From: Pseudomonas migulae NBRC 103157
GTDB lineage: Bacteria; Pseudomonadota; Gammaproteobacteria; Pseudomonadales; Pseudomonadaceae
DNA length: 64,000 nucleotides
Direction of reading: 5' to 3'
Assembly (NCBI RefSeq): GCF_002091715.1
Contig: NZ_BDAG01000012.1
Coordinates: 1-64,000 of the forward strand
In this document: piece by piece, positions 27,850 through 36,864 of the stretch
Layout: each line of letters starts with the position of its first letter
Numbering within the stretch: position 1 is the stretch's first letter
Program-made: the position numbers and the translations under genes
The notes under the pieces: generated by a model
Told to the model about the DNA's origin: nothing
The model's database searches: none
The model's input: only the letters and a program-made list of their open reading frames with translations

Positions 27850-27863
27850 TTGATCTTTATCAG
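27850..27863 (-). promoter_or_regulatory. Anr/FNR box before Usp 4
   Basis: TTGATCTTTATCAG, one mismatch at the last base. Class II start near 27815, 35 bases before the gene. Confidence 0.65.
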
Positions 27864-27881
27864 CCCAACGCGAGATGTACC

Positions 27882-29120
27882 TCAGAGCAGCAAGATGCCG
27901 GCCCACATCGCCGCCGTCAGCAACACCTGCCCCGGGATGAGATAAGCGGCGAACCGTCGCCCGCCACTGACCCAGGCCACCAGGCATTTGCTCAGCGAGT
28001 TACTGCTGACGGCGATCAGCGTAGGGACGGCAATGGCGTCGAACGGCAACTGGCCCGACTTGGCTAATGTGGCAATCGACGCTGTCGAGGAATGGGCATC
28101 GGCGAAACCGGTAAAGATCGCCGTCAGCATCACCCCCACTTCGCCGTAGTGGCTAAGCATCACCGACGACAGGAAAGTGATCCCCGTCATGGTCAAGGTG
28201 ACGAGCAGGGCCAGCTTGAGATTGAACGCGCCACCCACCTTGATCGGTTGGCTCGCGCCAATTGATGGCCTTGGAAACATCAGGCACAGGCCATACAGCA
28301 CCGTGGCGGCGGCACCAAACAACAGCGGGCCCCAGATGTGACGCAACAGATCGGTATCGACCGTTCCCAGGATCAGGCCGACCTGGGTGACGGTAGCGAG
28401 GTTGGACAATAACGCCGCTGCGCTAATGACCTTGATATTCTCCGGATCCTTGGCGGCAATATGGCCCATAACGGCAATGGTCACGGTGCTCGACGCAAAT
28501 CCGGAGGCGATGGCGCTGATCGCGTAGCCATACCGGGTGCCCAACGTACGAACAGCAATATGTCCCACCGCCCCCACCACCATGAGCAATACCGTAAGGG
28601 TGCAAATGGTGCGCAGATTGATGGCGGCATAGGGACCGATAAAGCGATCAGGCACCAGCGGCAACACCACCAGTGCGGCAGTCAGCAGGACCAGACCGTC
28701 GCGCATCTCTGCATCAGTCAATTGGCTGCGGGCAAAGTGGTGCAGCTTCTGTCGATACGTCAACAATCCCGTCATCACCACGGCAATGGCAATGGCCAGT
28801 TCGGGCGCAGTGCTACACAGTGCCCCCAGGACCAACACCGTGAGCAATGCGACTTCGCTGGTCACGCCCGGGTCATCACTCAGGTTGCGCCAGTACGCCA
28901 CGGTGACCAGCAACCCCAGCGTGATCGCCACGATGCCTACCAGCAGACCGCCACCGACCTGCATTGCTACGTAGCCCAACAGCGCGGTAATGGCAAACGT
29001 GCGCAACCCGGCACAGGCACGGCTTTCTCCTTTCCCTTTGTGCCGCTCGCGCTCAAGTCCAATGAGCATGCCGATTCCCAACGCCGCCGCTGCTCCCGTC
29101 ATGCCGAGGGTTTCATTCAT
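27882..29120 (-). CDS. MgtC/SapB-DUF4010 family membrane protein
   Basis: About 412 residues with around twelve hydrophobic segments. The N-terminal part (GIGMLIGLERERHKGKG, then LRTFAITALLGYVA) is the MgtC/SapB motif; the remainder matches the DUF4010 family, with ILLNFA-type and GFADAHSSTASIA segments. Function in the family is unsettled (Mg2+ stress or membrane homeostasis). The ATG at 29120 is preferred; a GTG at 29168 is possible and neither has a strong ribosome site. It follows the alcohol dehydrogenase by about 54 bases and is likely in its Anr-type operon. Confidence 0.78.
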   Translation of the reverse strand: MNETLGMTGAAAALGIGMLIGLERERHKGKGESRACAGLRTFAITALLGYVAMQVGGGLLVGIVAITLGLLVTVAYWRNLSDDPGVTSEVALLTVLVLGALCSTAPELAIAIAVVMTGLLTYRQKLHHFARSQLTDAEMRDGLVLLTAALVVLPLVPDRFIGPYAAINLRTICTLTVLLMVVGAVGHIAVRTLGTRYGYAISAIASGFASSTVTIAVMGHIAAKDPENIKVISAAALLSNLATVTQVGLILGTVDTDLLRHIWGPLLFGAAATVLYGLCLMFPRPSIGASQPIKVGGAFNLKLALLVTLTMTGITFLSSVMLSHYGEVGVMLTAIFTGFADAHSSTASIATLAKSGQLPFDAIAVPTLIAVSSNSLSKCLVAWVSGGRRFAAYLIPGQVLLTAAMWAGILLL

Positions 29121-29174
29121 GGGTTTGTCATCTGCGCAGGCCTCGCCTTCCCGGACAAAAATCCCCACACACCC

Positions 29175-30248
29175 TCACGGCGTAATCGCCACCTTCATCA
29201 CACCGTCCCGTTGGTGAGCAAATAACTCATAGGCCGCTTCGATGTCGTCGAGTTTGAAACGGTGAGTCACCAGGGGAGACAGGTCCACACCGCCGCTGTT
29301 CACCACCGCCATCAAGCGGCGCATGCGTTCCTTGCCACCGGGGCACAGGGTGGTGACAATGCTGTAGTCACCCAATCCTGCGGCGAAGGCATCGAGAGGA
29401 ATGCGCAGATCACTTGAATAAACGCCAAGGCTGGACAACCGGCCGCCCGGGCGCAATACCCGCAGTGCGGACTCGAAAGTCCCTTGAGTGCCCAGCGCCT
29501 CGATAGACACATCGACACCACGGCCTTCGGTCAGGGCCATGATTTGCTCGACGACGTTGCCGTCCTTGAAATTGACCACGTGGGTCGCGCCCAACTGCCG
29601 CGCAACGCTCATCCGCTCCGCCACGGCATCAACGCCAATAATGGTGGTCGCGCCCTTGAGACGTGCACCGGCCACTGCGCAGAGGCCGATTGGCCCGAGG
29701 GCAAACACGGCAACGGTATCGCCGATGCTCACCTCGCCACGCTCCGCTCCGGAAAAACCGGTGGACATGATGTCCGGGCACATCAGCACCTGCTCATCGC
29801 TGAGGCCATCCGGGATGGGGCACAAATTGGCAATCGCGTCCGGCACCAGCACGTACTCGGCCTGGCAGCCATCAATGATGTTGCCGAATTTCCAGCCGCC
29901 CGTGGCGCGAAAGCCATGGCGGGTGTCCGGGCCATCCTGCGAGCCGCAGCCGCACAGGCACGCGTAACTTTGCCCGCTGGGCGTGATGGCGCCGGCAATG
30001 ACTCGCTGCCCCTCGACAAAGCCACGCACCTGCGAGCCCAGCCGTTCGATGACACCTACCGGCTCATGACCCACGGTCAGCCCTTTGGCCACCGGATACT
30101 CACCGCGCAAGATGTGCACGTCGGTACCGCAAATGGTCGTGGTGCTGATGCGGATCAGTGCATCCAGCGGCCCGACTTCGGGGACGGGTTTGTCCTCCAG
30201 CACGATCCGGTTTTTTTCAACGAAAACTGCCGCTTTCATGGTCGCCAT
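29175..30248 (-). CDS. Zinc-dependent alcohol dehydrogenase (second)
   Basis: A 357-residue medium-chain dehydrogenase. The catalytic zinc pattern is TTICGTDVHILRGE and VGHEPVGVIERLG. The Gly-rich nucleotide motif reads ALGPIGLCAVAGARLKG. The usual four-cysteine structural zinc lobe is reduced to CLCGCGSQ, which sets it apart from the dehydrogenase at 24131 and resembles isopropanol or formaldehyde-type members. An Anr-type box at 30326-30339 lies 78 bases upstream. The MgtC/DUF4010 gene follows. Confidence 0.88.
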   Translation of the reverse strand: MATMKAAVFVEKNRIVLEDKPVPEVGPLDALIRISTTTICGTDVHILRGEYPVAKGLTVGHEPVGVIERLGSQVRGFVEGQRVIAGAITPSGQSYACLCGCGSQDGPDTRHGFRATGGWKFGNIIDGCQAEYVLVPDAIANLCPIPDGLSDEQVLMCPDIMSTGFSGAERGEVSIGDTVAVFALGPIGLCAVAGARLKGATTIIGVDAVAERMSVARQLGATHVVNFKDGNVVEQIMALTEGRGVDVSIEALGTQGTFESALRVLRPGGRLSSLGVYSSDLRIPLDAFAAGLGDYSIVTTLCPGGKERMRRLMAVVNSGGVDLSPLVTHRFKLDDIEAAYELFAHQRDGVMKVAITP

Positions 30249-30325
30249 GGTGATCCCTTATTTTGTTCGATGTGCGCAAGAGTTCAGCACGAAGCCAAGA
30301 CTGCGCCGGGGTGACGGACGAAAGG

Positions 30326-30339
30326 TTGATAATGGTCAA
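30326..30339 (-). promoter_or_regulatory. Anr/FNR box before the second alcohol dehydrogenase
   Basis: TTGATAATGGTCAA, one mismatch. Class II start near 30291, 43 bases before the gene. Confidence 0.65.
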
Positions 30340-30405
30340 CAATGTCGTCACTGAACGCAGCGCGGATAACCGTACGTCGGGCGGAATTGTCGCTGCCCCT
30401 TGCGT

Positions 30406-30419
30406 TTGACAAAGATCAA
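30406..30419 (+). promoter_or_regulatory. Anr/FNR box before Usp 5
   Basis: TTGACAAAGATCAA, one mismatch. Class II start near 30454, about 71 bases before the gene. Confidence 0.65.
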
Positions 30420-30524
30420 GCCCGCCTCCCCGGCCAGCCGCATGATTGTTGCAAAGCTTCACTTCCCCATTGCACCGGCGTCATTGGAGCAAGCATTTGC
30501 ACGATTACCTGCGGGAGAATTGTC

Positions 30525-31454
30525 ATGTCTGATCAAACGCGTTTCATGTTGGTCGCCTCGCCCTTGATGGAAAACAGCCCCGCTTTCGACCGGGCCGCCG
30601 CGCTGGCAAAAGCGTCAGATGCGGCGCTGCACATCGTGGCGTTCGACTATCTCGAAGGGCTGGCGACCGCTGGGATGGTCAATGGACAGGCGCTGGAACA
30701 GATGCGGCTCGGGTACGTTGAACGCCATCGCCAATGGCTGGAAGACCAGGCCCGTCCGTTGCGCAAAATCGGGGTACACGTCACCACTGAAGTGGTCTGG
30801 GTGGAGCGTCCCTTGCAGGAAATCCTCATCCATCTCAAAGAACAACCCATGGCTGCACTGATCAAGGCACTGGAACACGAATCGCTCCTGTCGCGCCTGA
30901 TGTTTACTCCGCTGGATATTCATCTGCTGCGTGAATGCCCGGTGCCTTTGCATTTTGTCAGCCATATGAGCCATGTCCTACCGCGCAAGATTGTCGCTGC
31001 CGTCGACCCTTTCCATCGCGATGGGCAGTACGAGGGCTTCAATGACAGAATTCTGCAAGACGCCGCAAAACTGGCGAGCACCTGTCATGCAGAACTCGAC
31101 GTTATCTATGCCCATGACCTTTCATCCATCAGCTCTGACGAATTCGGTTTCCGCGATGGCTCGACGTTTTTCTCTTCCAGCAAAGCCAAAACCCTGTTCG
31201 ATGCACAGGCTGATGCCTTCCGCGAACTGTCGGAGCGCAACGGTATCCCGCCGGAGCGCCAACACATGATCATGGGCAACCCGGCCAAGGTACTTTCCAG
31301 CTACGCCGCCGCTTATGACATCGACATGATTGTCATGGGCCGGGTCGGGCATCGTGTTTTGGACAGGTTGGTCGGCAGTACGGTGGAACACTTGCTGTAC
31401 AAGATGCCGTGCAGCGTCTGGGTGGTTGCACCGCAGGAATTGATTGAGGAGTAA
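30525..31454 (+). CDS. Tandem-domain universal stress protein (5 of 5)
   Basis: A 309-residue protein with two UspA domains: FMLVASPLMENSPAFDRAAALAKASDAAL at the start and MIVMGRVGHRVLDRLVGSTVEHLLY near residues 267-291. The ATG at 30525 follows GGGAG at 30513-30517; a longer in-frame reading from 30342 would cover the Anr-type box and is rejected. It is the only Usp gene here on the plus strand and ends the low-oxygen island. Confidence 0.88.
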   Translation: MSDQTRFMLVASPLMENSPAFDRAAALAKASDAALHIVAFDYLEGLATAGMVNGQALEQMRLGYVERHRQWLEDQARPLRKIGVHVTTEVVWVERPLQEILIHLKEQPMAALIKALEHESLLSRLMFTPLDIHLLRECPVPLHFVSHMSHVLPRKIVAAVDPFHRDGQYEGFNDRILQDAAKLASTCHAELDVIYAHDLSSISSDEFGFRDGSTFFSSSKAKTLFDAQADAFRELSERNGIPPERQHMIMGNPAKVLSSYAAAYDIDMIVMGRVGHRVLDRLVGSTVEHLLYKMPCSVWVVAPQELIEE

Positions 31455-31517
31455 AGCGAGTTGGTCCGGGAGGCCAAGTGAATGGCGACCCAATCCCTAT
31501 TGCGAGTCAGAAACGAA

Positions 31518-31560
31518 CAAGGGTTTGCATCAGCTTTCGCCCGCAAACCCTTGATTTTTA
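31518..31560 (+). terminator. Intrinsic terminator
   Basis: CAAGGGTTTGC and GCAAACCCTTG form a perfect 11-pair stem followed by ATTTTTA. It closes the transcript from Usp 5. The 31455-31838 stretch holds this, the tRNA-like remnant at 31563-31586, and no supported gene. Confidence 0.8.
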
Positions 31561-31562
31561 GA

Positions 31563-31586
31563 TGGTGCCGAAGCCGGAATCGAACC
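31563..31586 (-). other. tRNA 3'-end remnant (attachment-site-like)
   Basis: The minus strand reads GGTTCGATTCC...TTCGGCACCA, the T-loop, 3' T-stem and acceptor/CCA end of a leucine-type tRNA, but the rest of a tRNA is absent and the T-stem 5' strand is lost. One base is missing in the acceptor strand compared with a CCTTCGGCACCA end. Such 24-base remnants mark where elements integrated into a tRNA gene. It sits exactly between the low-oxygen and catabolic blocks. Confidence 0.5.
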
Positions 31587-31838
31587 TTTCTCTTTGTCGC
31601 TGAAAATAAAGGAAATTTCTATATTCGAAAATTTTTGTACCTCTATGTGTACCCTCACTGGGCTTTTCCAATGGTACGACAGGAACGCAGTGGGTCGGAT
31701 TTGCTGTCATGAGGTCTTTCATGGGGCTCGTTCATTCAACGATTCATACCTTTTACCCTTAAAGCCTGGCGCCACCCAAGCGTTCACGGCCCGGATGTTC
31801 CCGGGCCGTTGTGCTGGTGTACTTCCTTGCCGAGCCCT

Positions 31839-34262
31839 TCAGTGCTCCTTGACTAACTGCGTAAGCAGCCTCGTTTCAGGCTTTTTTTCGAAGACCTTCT
31901 GCGGCAACAGCAGCCAGGCCAATGCCGGCAGCAAGATCAAGGCGCCGAGCATGTTCACCAGGAACATGAAGGCCAGCAGGATGCCCATGTCGGCCTGGAA
32001 CTTGATCGGCGAGAAGGCCCAGGTCGACACTGCGACCGCCAGCGTCATGCCGGTCAGCAACACCACCTTGCCGGTGAACAGCAGCGCCTGGTAATACGCC
32101 TGAGCCAGGGTGTCGCCGGCACGCATTCGAGCCAGGATCACGCTCAACACATAGAGCGCATAGTCGATACCAATGCCCACGCCGAGCGCAATCACCGGCA
32201 GTGTCGCGACTTTCACGCCCATGCCCAGACTCACCATCAGCGCCTCGCAAAGAATCGAGGTGAGCATCAGCGGCAGCATTGCACAGAGGGTGGCGCGCCA
32301 ACTGCGGAAGGTCAGCAGGCATAACAGGCTGACCGCACCGTAGACCCAGAACAGCATTTCGCGCATGGATTTTTTCACCACGATATTGGTCGCGGCTTCG
32401 ATCCCAGCACTGCCCGCGGCCAGCATGAATTTGACCTCTGGCACCTGATGCTCGGTGATGAATTTTTCGCTGGCCTCCACCACTCGGTTCAGGGTATCGG
32501 CCTTGTGATCGGCCAGGTAAACGTACAGCGACAGCATCGAACAGCCCTGATTGAACAGCTCTCGCGGCGCGCGGGTCTGCACCGCACCCAACGCGCCGTC
32601 ATTGGGGATCAGCTCATACCATTTGAAGTTACCTTCGTTGTAACCGACCGTGGCGATCTTGCTCAGCGCCGCCATGGAGGTGGTCGACTCCACTCCCGGT
32701 AATTGCTCCAGCCGCCAGGCCAGCGCATCTACCGCAGACAGGCTGGCGTAGCGCGTGCACTGATCTTCCGGGGTCTTGATCATGACCACGAAAATATCCG
32801 AGCTGGCCGCATAGTTGCGGGTCATGAACAGCGCATCGCGGTTGTAGCGCGAGTCGGCGCGCAGCTCCGGTGCGCCGGGATCAAGATCACCAATTTTCAG
32901 GTGCAGGCTCACGGCAAAACCGAACGCGGCCAGAAGCAGGCCGCCCAGCATGGCGCCAATGGCCCAGCGCCGCTGGGTGAACAGATCGAGAAAACGCCAC
33001 AACGGATGCTTGATCTGCGCCTGCAGCTCGGCGGTTTCCGAACTCAGGCTGCGTTGTGCCGCTGCCGGGCTGACACCGATATAGCTGAGCAGGATCGGCA
33101 GCAGAATCAGGTTGGTGAAGATCAGCACCGCCACGCCGAGGCTGGCGGTGATCGCCAGGTCCTGAATCACCCGAATATTGATCAGCAGCAACACCGCGAA
33201 GCCCACCGCATCGCAGAGCAACGCGGTCATGCCGGCGGCAAACAATCGGCGAAAGGTATAACGCGCTGCCACCACCCGATGGGTGCCGCGACCGACGTCC
33301 TGCATGATGCCGTTCATCTTTTGCGCGCCATGACTCATGCCGATGGCGAACACCAGAAACGGCACCAGCGCCGAATAAGGGTCCAGCTCATAACCGAGGA
33401 TGGCGAGCAGACCGAGCTGCCAGAGCACCGCCACCAGCGAACACGTCACCACCACCAAGGTGCTGCGTGCGCAACGGGTGTAGCCATAGAGCACCACCAC
33501 AGTCACCAGTACCGCCACCACGAAAAACAGCAGTACCTGGGTCAACCCCTCGATCAGATCACCGACAATTTTGGTGAAACCGGTGATGTGAATTCGCAGA
33601 TCATCGGTCTGGTACTTGTCCCGCAGGGCTTCCAGTTGCCGGGAAAACTCGCCGTAGTCCAGGGCTTTGCCCGTCTGCGGACTGATTTCGAGCAAGGGCA
33701 CGAAGATCACACTGGACTTGAAGTTGCCGGCCACCAACTGGCCGACCTCGCCAGAACGGGCGACGTTGGTCCGCACTTGTTCGATGCTGGCGGCAGAGCC
33801 ATCGTAGTCGTCGGGGATCACCGTACCGCCATCGAGGCCCTCCTCTGTCACTGCGGTCCAGCGCGTGGTCGGGGTCCATAACGACTTCATATAAGGCCGA
33901 TCGACGCCCGGCAGCAGGTAGAGCTCATCGTTGAGCCTGGCCAGGGTGTCGAGGTAGTCCTTGCTGAATATATTGCCCTGCTTGACCTCCACGGCGATCC
34001 GCAACGAGTTGCCCAGGCCACTCAACTCGCTGCGATTTGCCAGGAAGTTGGCGACATAAGGGTGTCCAGTCGGGATGGTCTTCTCATAACTGGCGTTGAT
34101 GCCGATGCGCGTTGCTTGCCAACCGAGCAGCAGAGTCACCAACAGACACAGCAGGATCATCAGCGGTCGATGGTTGAAAATCGCTCGCTCGGCGAAGTTG
34201 CCCGAAGCCTGGTCAAAGTCTTCCAGGCGGCCGATCACGGTTTGGGTTTTGTCGTCTTTCAA
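31839..34262 (-). CDS. RND-superfamily (MMPL-type) transporter
   Basis: About 807 residues with two repeated halves, each a first membrane helix, a large periplasmic loop and five further helices (first helix PLMILLCLLVTLLLG; second-half start RRWAIGAMLGGLLLAAFGFAV). Members of this subgroup move hydrophobic molecules across the envelope. The only start with a ribosome site is TTG at 34262 (CAGGAG, 6 bases ahead); upstream in-frame ATG sequence lies in the neighbouring gene's terminus. It is last in a four-gene envelope set (DUF1302, DUF1329, YCF48-like, RND) that recurs beside aromatic and terpenoid degradation genes. Confidence 0.85.
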   Translation of the reverse strand: MKDDKTQTVIGRLEDFDQASGNFAERAIFNHRPLMILLCLLVTLLLGWQATRIGINASYEKTIPTGHPYVANFLANRSELSGLGNSLRIAVEVKQGNIFSKDYLDTLARLNDELYLLPGVDRPYMKSLWTPTTRWTAVTEEGLDGGTVIPDDYDGSAASIEQVRTNVARSGEVGQLVAGNFKSSVIFVPLLEISPQTGKALDYGEFSRQLEALRDKYQTDDLRIHITGFTKIVGDLIEGLTQVLLFFVVAVLVTVVVLYGYTRCARSTLVVVTCSLVAVLWQLGLLAILGYELDPYSALVPFLVFAIGMSHGAQKMNGIMQDVGRGTHRVVAARYTFRRLFAAGMTALLCDAVGFAVLLLINIRVIQDLAITASLGVAVLIFTNLILLPILLSYIGVSPAAAQRSLSSETAELQAQIKHPLWRFLDLFTQRRWAIGAMLGGLLLAAFGFAVSLHLKIGDLDPGAPELRADSRYNRDALFMTRNYAASSDIFVVMIKTPEDQCTRYASLSAVDALAWRLEQLPGVESTTSMAALSKIATVGYNEGNFKWYELIPNDGALGAVQTRAPRELFNQGCSMLSLYVYLADHKADTLNRVVEASEKFITEHQVPEVKFMLAAGSAGIEAATNIVVKKSMREMLFWVYGAVSLLCLLTFRSWRATLCAMLPLMLTSILCEALMVSLGMGVKVATLPVIALGVGIGIDYALYVLSVILARMRAGDTLAQAYYQALLFTGKVVLLTGMTLAVAVSTWAFSPIKFQADMGILLAFMFLVNMLGALILLPALAWLLLPQKVFEKKPETRLLTQLVKEH

Positions 34263-34314
34263 GTCTGACTCCTGTTGCACGGGCCTCGGCCCGATAGCGC
34301 TACACCGTGAAGTT

Positions 34315-35418
34315 TCAAGGTTTGCCGGACGCCCGCGGATCCTGGTCAGCGGCCACGCCACTCAAACCGACGCTGGCCAGACTGCCGTCGGCCGCCTGCT
34401 GCAGGGCCGCGACCGTCGCGCCGCTGCGGCTCTGACGTTTGTCGAAGCTGCGGCCCTGGTCATGGCTGAACAAAAATTCACCGCTCTGGCTGACCATTAG
34501 CAGGCTGCCGTCACGCAGTTCGATGGCGGTCGCAAGCGTTGAGTCGACGCCGGTGTCGAGGCGCCGCCAACGGTTGCCACGGTCATCGGACCACCAGGCG
34601 TTGCCGCGCAATCCATAGGCAATCAAGGCGCCGCTGCGGGTGCCAAGCAAACCGAAAAAGCTGCCTTCATAAGGTGATTTCAAGGCCTGGAACGAATGCC
34701 CGGCATCGCTCGAACGCAACAGCAAACCGCGCTCCCCCACCAGCAGCAGGTCATTGCCCGAGGCACGGATGCCATACAGGTTGAGGCCCTGCGGATTGGC
34801 CACATGCTGCATCCAGGGTTGCCAGTTTTGCCCGCCGTCGTCAGTGCGGTAGATCTGGTTGTAGGCACCCACGATGTAGCCATGCAGCCGGTCACTGAAG
34901 TACAGGTCGAGAAACGGCTTGTCCGGTCCGTCGCTCAGCAGATGCCGTGCCTGTTCCAGGTTGCTGGCGCCATCCGACTGATCGGCATCACGCTGCGCTG
35001 CCTGCACTGCCAACTTGGCAGCACCTTCGCCGTCGAGTTGCTTGTGCCAGGTTTCACCGCCGTCCTCGCTGTGCAACACCACACCCAGATGACCGACCGC
35101 CCAACCCTGCTCGGCATCGACGAATTGCACCGCCGTCAAGCTGACGCTGACCGGCACACTGGCCTGGCGCCAACTTTTCCCCGAGTCGTCCGAGAGCAGC
35201 ACGATGCCCCGCTCTCCGACCGCCACCAAACGCTCCCCGGCCCGGGCCAACCCGAGCAATACCGCGCGCGGGGCCTTGGCGGTCAGCAACGCCGGCTGCT
35301 GCAGCACCGCGAACGTCGCGGCTTGCGCAGCCATGGACGTGCTCGCCAACAGACACAACGCCAGGGCGCAGACACCCCATCGCAGGCGAAAACTCGCAAA
35401 GATTTTTTCAACGTTCAT
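34315..35418 (-). CDS. YCF48-like beta-propeller periplasmic protein
   Basis: A 367-residue exported protein. A signal peptide of about 33 residues ends STSMAAQA. The mature part repeats S-D-D-x-G-x-x-W/ F blocks (LLSDDSGKSWRQASVP, LHSEDGGETWHKQ, RTDDGGQNWQPW, RSSDAGHSFQAL, SDDRGNRWRRL, FSHDQGRSFDK), the BNR/YCF48 propeller pattern named for photosystem II assembly factors. In this setting it is paired with an RND protein and DUF1329/DUF1302 proteins, so a role in assembling or feeding that envelope system is likely. Ligand unknown. Confidence 0.85.
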   Translation of the reverse strand: MNVEKIFASFRLRWGVCALALCLLASTSMAAQAATFAVLQQPALLTAKAPRAVLLGLARAGERLVAVGERGIVLLSDDSGKSWRQASVPVSVSLTAVQFVDAEQGWAVGHLGVVLHSEDGGETWHKQLDGEGAAKLAVQAAQRDADQSDGASNLEQARHLLSDGPDKPFLDLYFSDRLHGYIVGAYNQIYRTDDGGQNWQPWMQHVANPQGLNLYGIRASGNDLLLVGERGLLLRSSDAGHSFQALKSPYEGSFFGLLGTRSGALIAYGLRGNAWWSDDRGNRWRRLDTGVDSTLATAIELRDGSLLMVSQSGEFLFSHDQGRSFDKRQSRSGATVAALQQAADGSLASVGLSGVAADQDPRASGKP

Positions 35419-35487
35419 GTCTTTATCCCGCTTGGAAAATCGCTCGCGACCGCGACGAGCTTCTCGCCCGTCGCAGCCCCCCAGGGT

Positions 35488-36849
35488 TCAACGCATGTTT
35501 TCATTGGCCATCGCATCCGGCGTGAAGTAAGAGGCCGAAGGCTTCGCGACTTTCTGGTACTGAACCGCCAGGTCATTGCTCGAGGAGTTGAGGAAGTAGG
35601 CGCCGGTGTCGAGGTTGTAGCTGCCCCACATGATCTGTGCGGTGAGCGCCGGCAGGTCCGGTGCCAGCAGCGTCAGCGAATACATCTGGCGTCCCAGTTT
35701 GCCCTGGGCGTCATACCCGTCGGCCATCAGGATCTGCCAGGAGTCCTCGTCGATGTAGTAGGTCCGACGCGGCACCACATGGCGCTTGCCGGATTTAAGC
35801 GTGGCCTCGACCACCCAGACCCGATGTTTCTCCCAGCGCACCAGATCGGGATTGAGGAAGTTCTGTTTGACCAAATCGTCGCTCTTGGCAAGACCGGCGC
35901 GGTTGTTGTTGTAGGCGACGATCAGTTCTTTCTTGCCCATCAGCTTGAGGTCGTAGCGATCGGTCGGTCCGAACAGCATGAACGCCTCGTCGAACAGACC
36001 GACCCCGGAGGTGACGAAGTCCGGGGTGTCGTAGGCGATGTTCGGCGCCCGGCGCACACGACGCTGGCCAACCAGGTACTGCCAGGCCGCACGGTTGGCC
36101 GGGTCCAGGTCCCAATGGGTCATCAGGCCTTCGCCGGCCTTCGACGACGGCAGTTCGGTCAACAGTTTGCCGATCAGGTATTTGCCGGAAAAATTTTCCG
36201 GGCTGCCGTTTTCGACGTAGTAGGGAAACTGGTAGGTGTACTGGGCACGGGTCGCCTGGACTTTCTTGCCGCCCGCCGTCATCAGCCAGGTGTCGAAAGG
36301 CGAGCTGATGGTATCGCCGCCCTGCCAGGACAGCCGGTAGTTCCACAGGACTTGCGCGCCGTTGTCCGGAATCGGAAACGGGATGCCGCCGTAGGCGCTG
36401 GCGACTTTCTCGGTCTCAACGTCCAGCGTGGCGCGGAGGGCATTCTTGGCGGTGTTGTCATAGACCCATTGCGGGGCCGCTGCCGAGCGATGGGTCGGGT
36501 AAACGTCCAGCCGGTAGTCCGGGTATTTCTTCAACAGAACCTTGGTTCCTTCGGCCAGCTCGCTGGCGTACTGCTCCATGTTCGAGGCCTTGATCGAGTA
36601 CAGCGGTTTCTCGCCGGCGAATGGATCGGGACGTTTGTCACCCGCCTTGTAACCCGGCGCAACCTTGGTGTAGCCGCCATCCCAGGCCGGGATGCTGCCA
36701 TCGGCGTTGCCGGCGCGCTCGCCGCCAAGGGGTGTCAATTCGGACTTCAAACGGGCCGACTGTTCGGGCGACACCGCTGCCTGTGTCAGGCTCATGCCGG
36801 CAAGGGCCAGGGTGAGGACGCACGTGTTGAGAAATGCTTTGTTCTGCAT
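35488..36849 (-). CDS. DUF1329 outer-membrane lipoprotein-like protein
   Basis: A 453-residue exported protein. The signal peptide is about 25 residues (ending LTQAAVS). The family hallmark is a LolB-like beta fold with VYPTHRSAAAPQWVYDNTAKNA, TYYIDEDSWQILMADGYD and YNLDTGAYFLNS. DUF1329 proteins are found beside DUF1302 beta-barrels and RND pumps in aromatic, sterol and terpenoid clusters. It is 15 bases after the DUF1302 gene. Likely a periplasmic or membrane-leaflet carrier for hydrophobic compounds; this is inference. Confidence 0.85.
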   Translation of the reverse strand: MQNKAFLNTCVLTLALAGMSLTQAAVSPEQSARLKSELTPLGGERAGNADGSIPAWDGGYTKVAPGYKAGDKRPDPFAGEKPLYSIKASNMEQYASELAEGTKVLLKKYPDYRLDVYPTHRSAAAPQWVYDNTAKNALRATLDVETEKVASAYGGIPFPIPDNGAQVLWNYRLSWQGGDTISSPFDTWLMTAGGKKVQATRAQYTYQFPYYVENGSPENFSGKYLIGKLLTELPSSKAGEGLMTHWDLDPANRAAWQYLVGQRRVRRAPNIAYDTPDFVTSGVGLFDEAFMLFGPTDRYDLKLMGKKELIVAYNNNRAGLAKSDDLVKQNFLNPDLVRWEKHRVWVVEATLKSGKRHVVPRRTYYIDEDSWQILMADGYDAQGKLGRQMYSLTLLAPDLPALTAQIMWGSYNLDTGAYFLNSSSNDLAVQYQKVAKPSASYFTPDAMANENMR

Positions 36850-36864
36850 GGCGAATCCACCTTA

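Noticed and set aside
31482..31838. Short open frames in the gap after Usp 5
   Set aside because: They lack ribosome sites and cross a terminator and the tRNA-like remnant; no codon bias or motif supports them.
32703..33881. 392-residue plus-strand frame inside the RND gene
   Set aside because: Rich in His/Gln/Arg repeats typical of an antisense reading of membrane helices; the RND protein explains the DNA.
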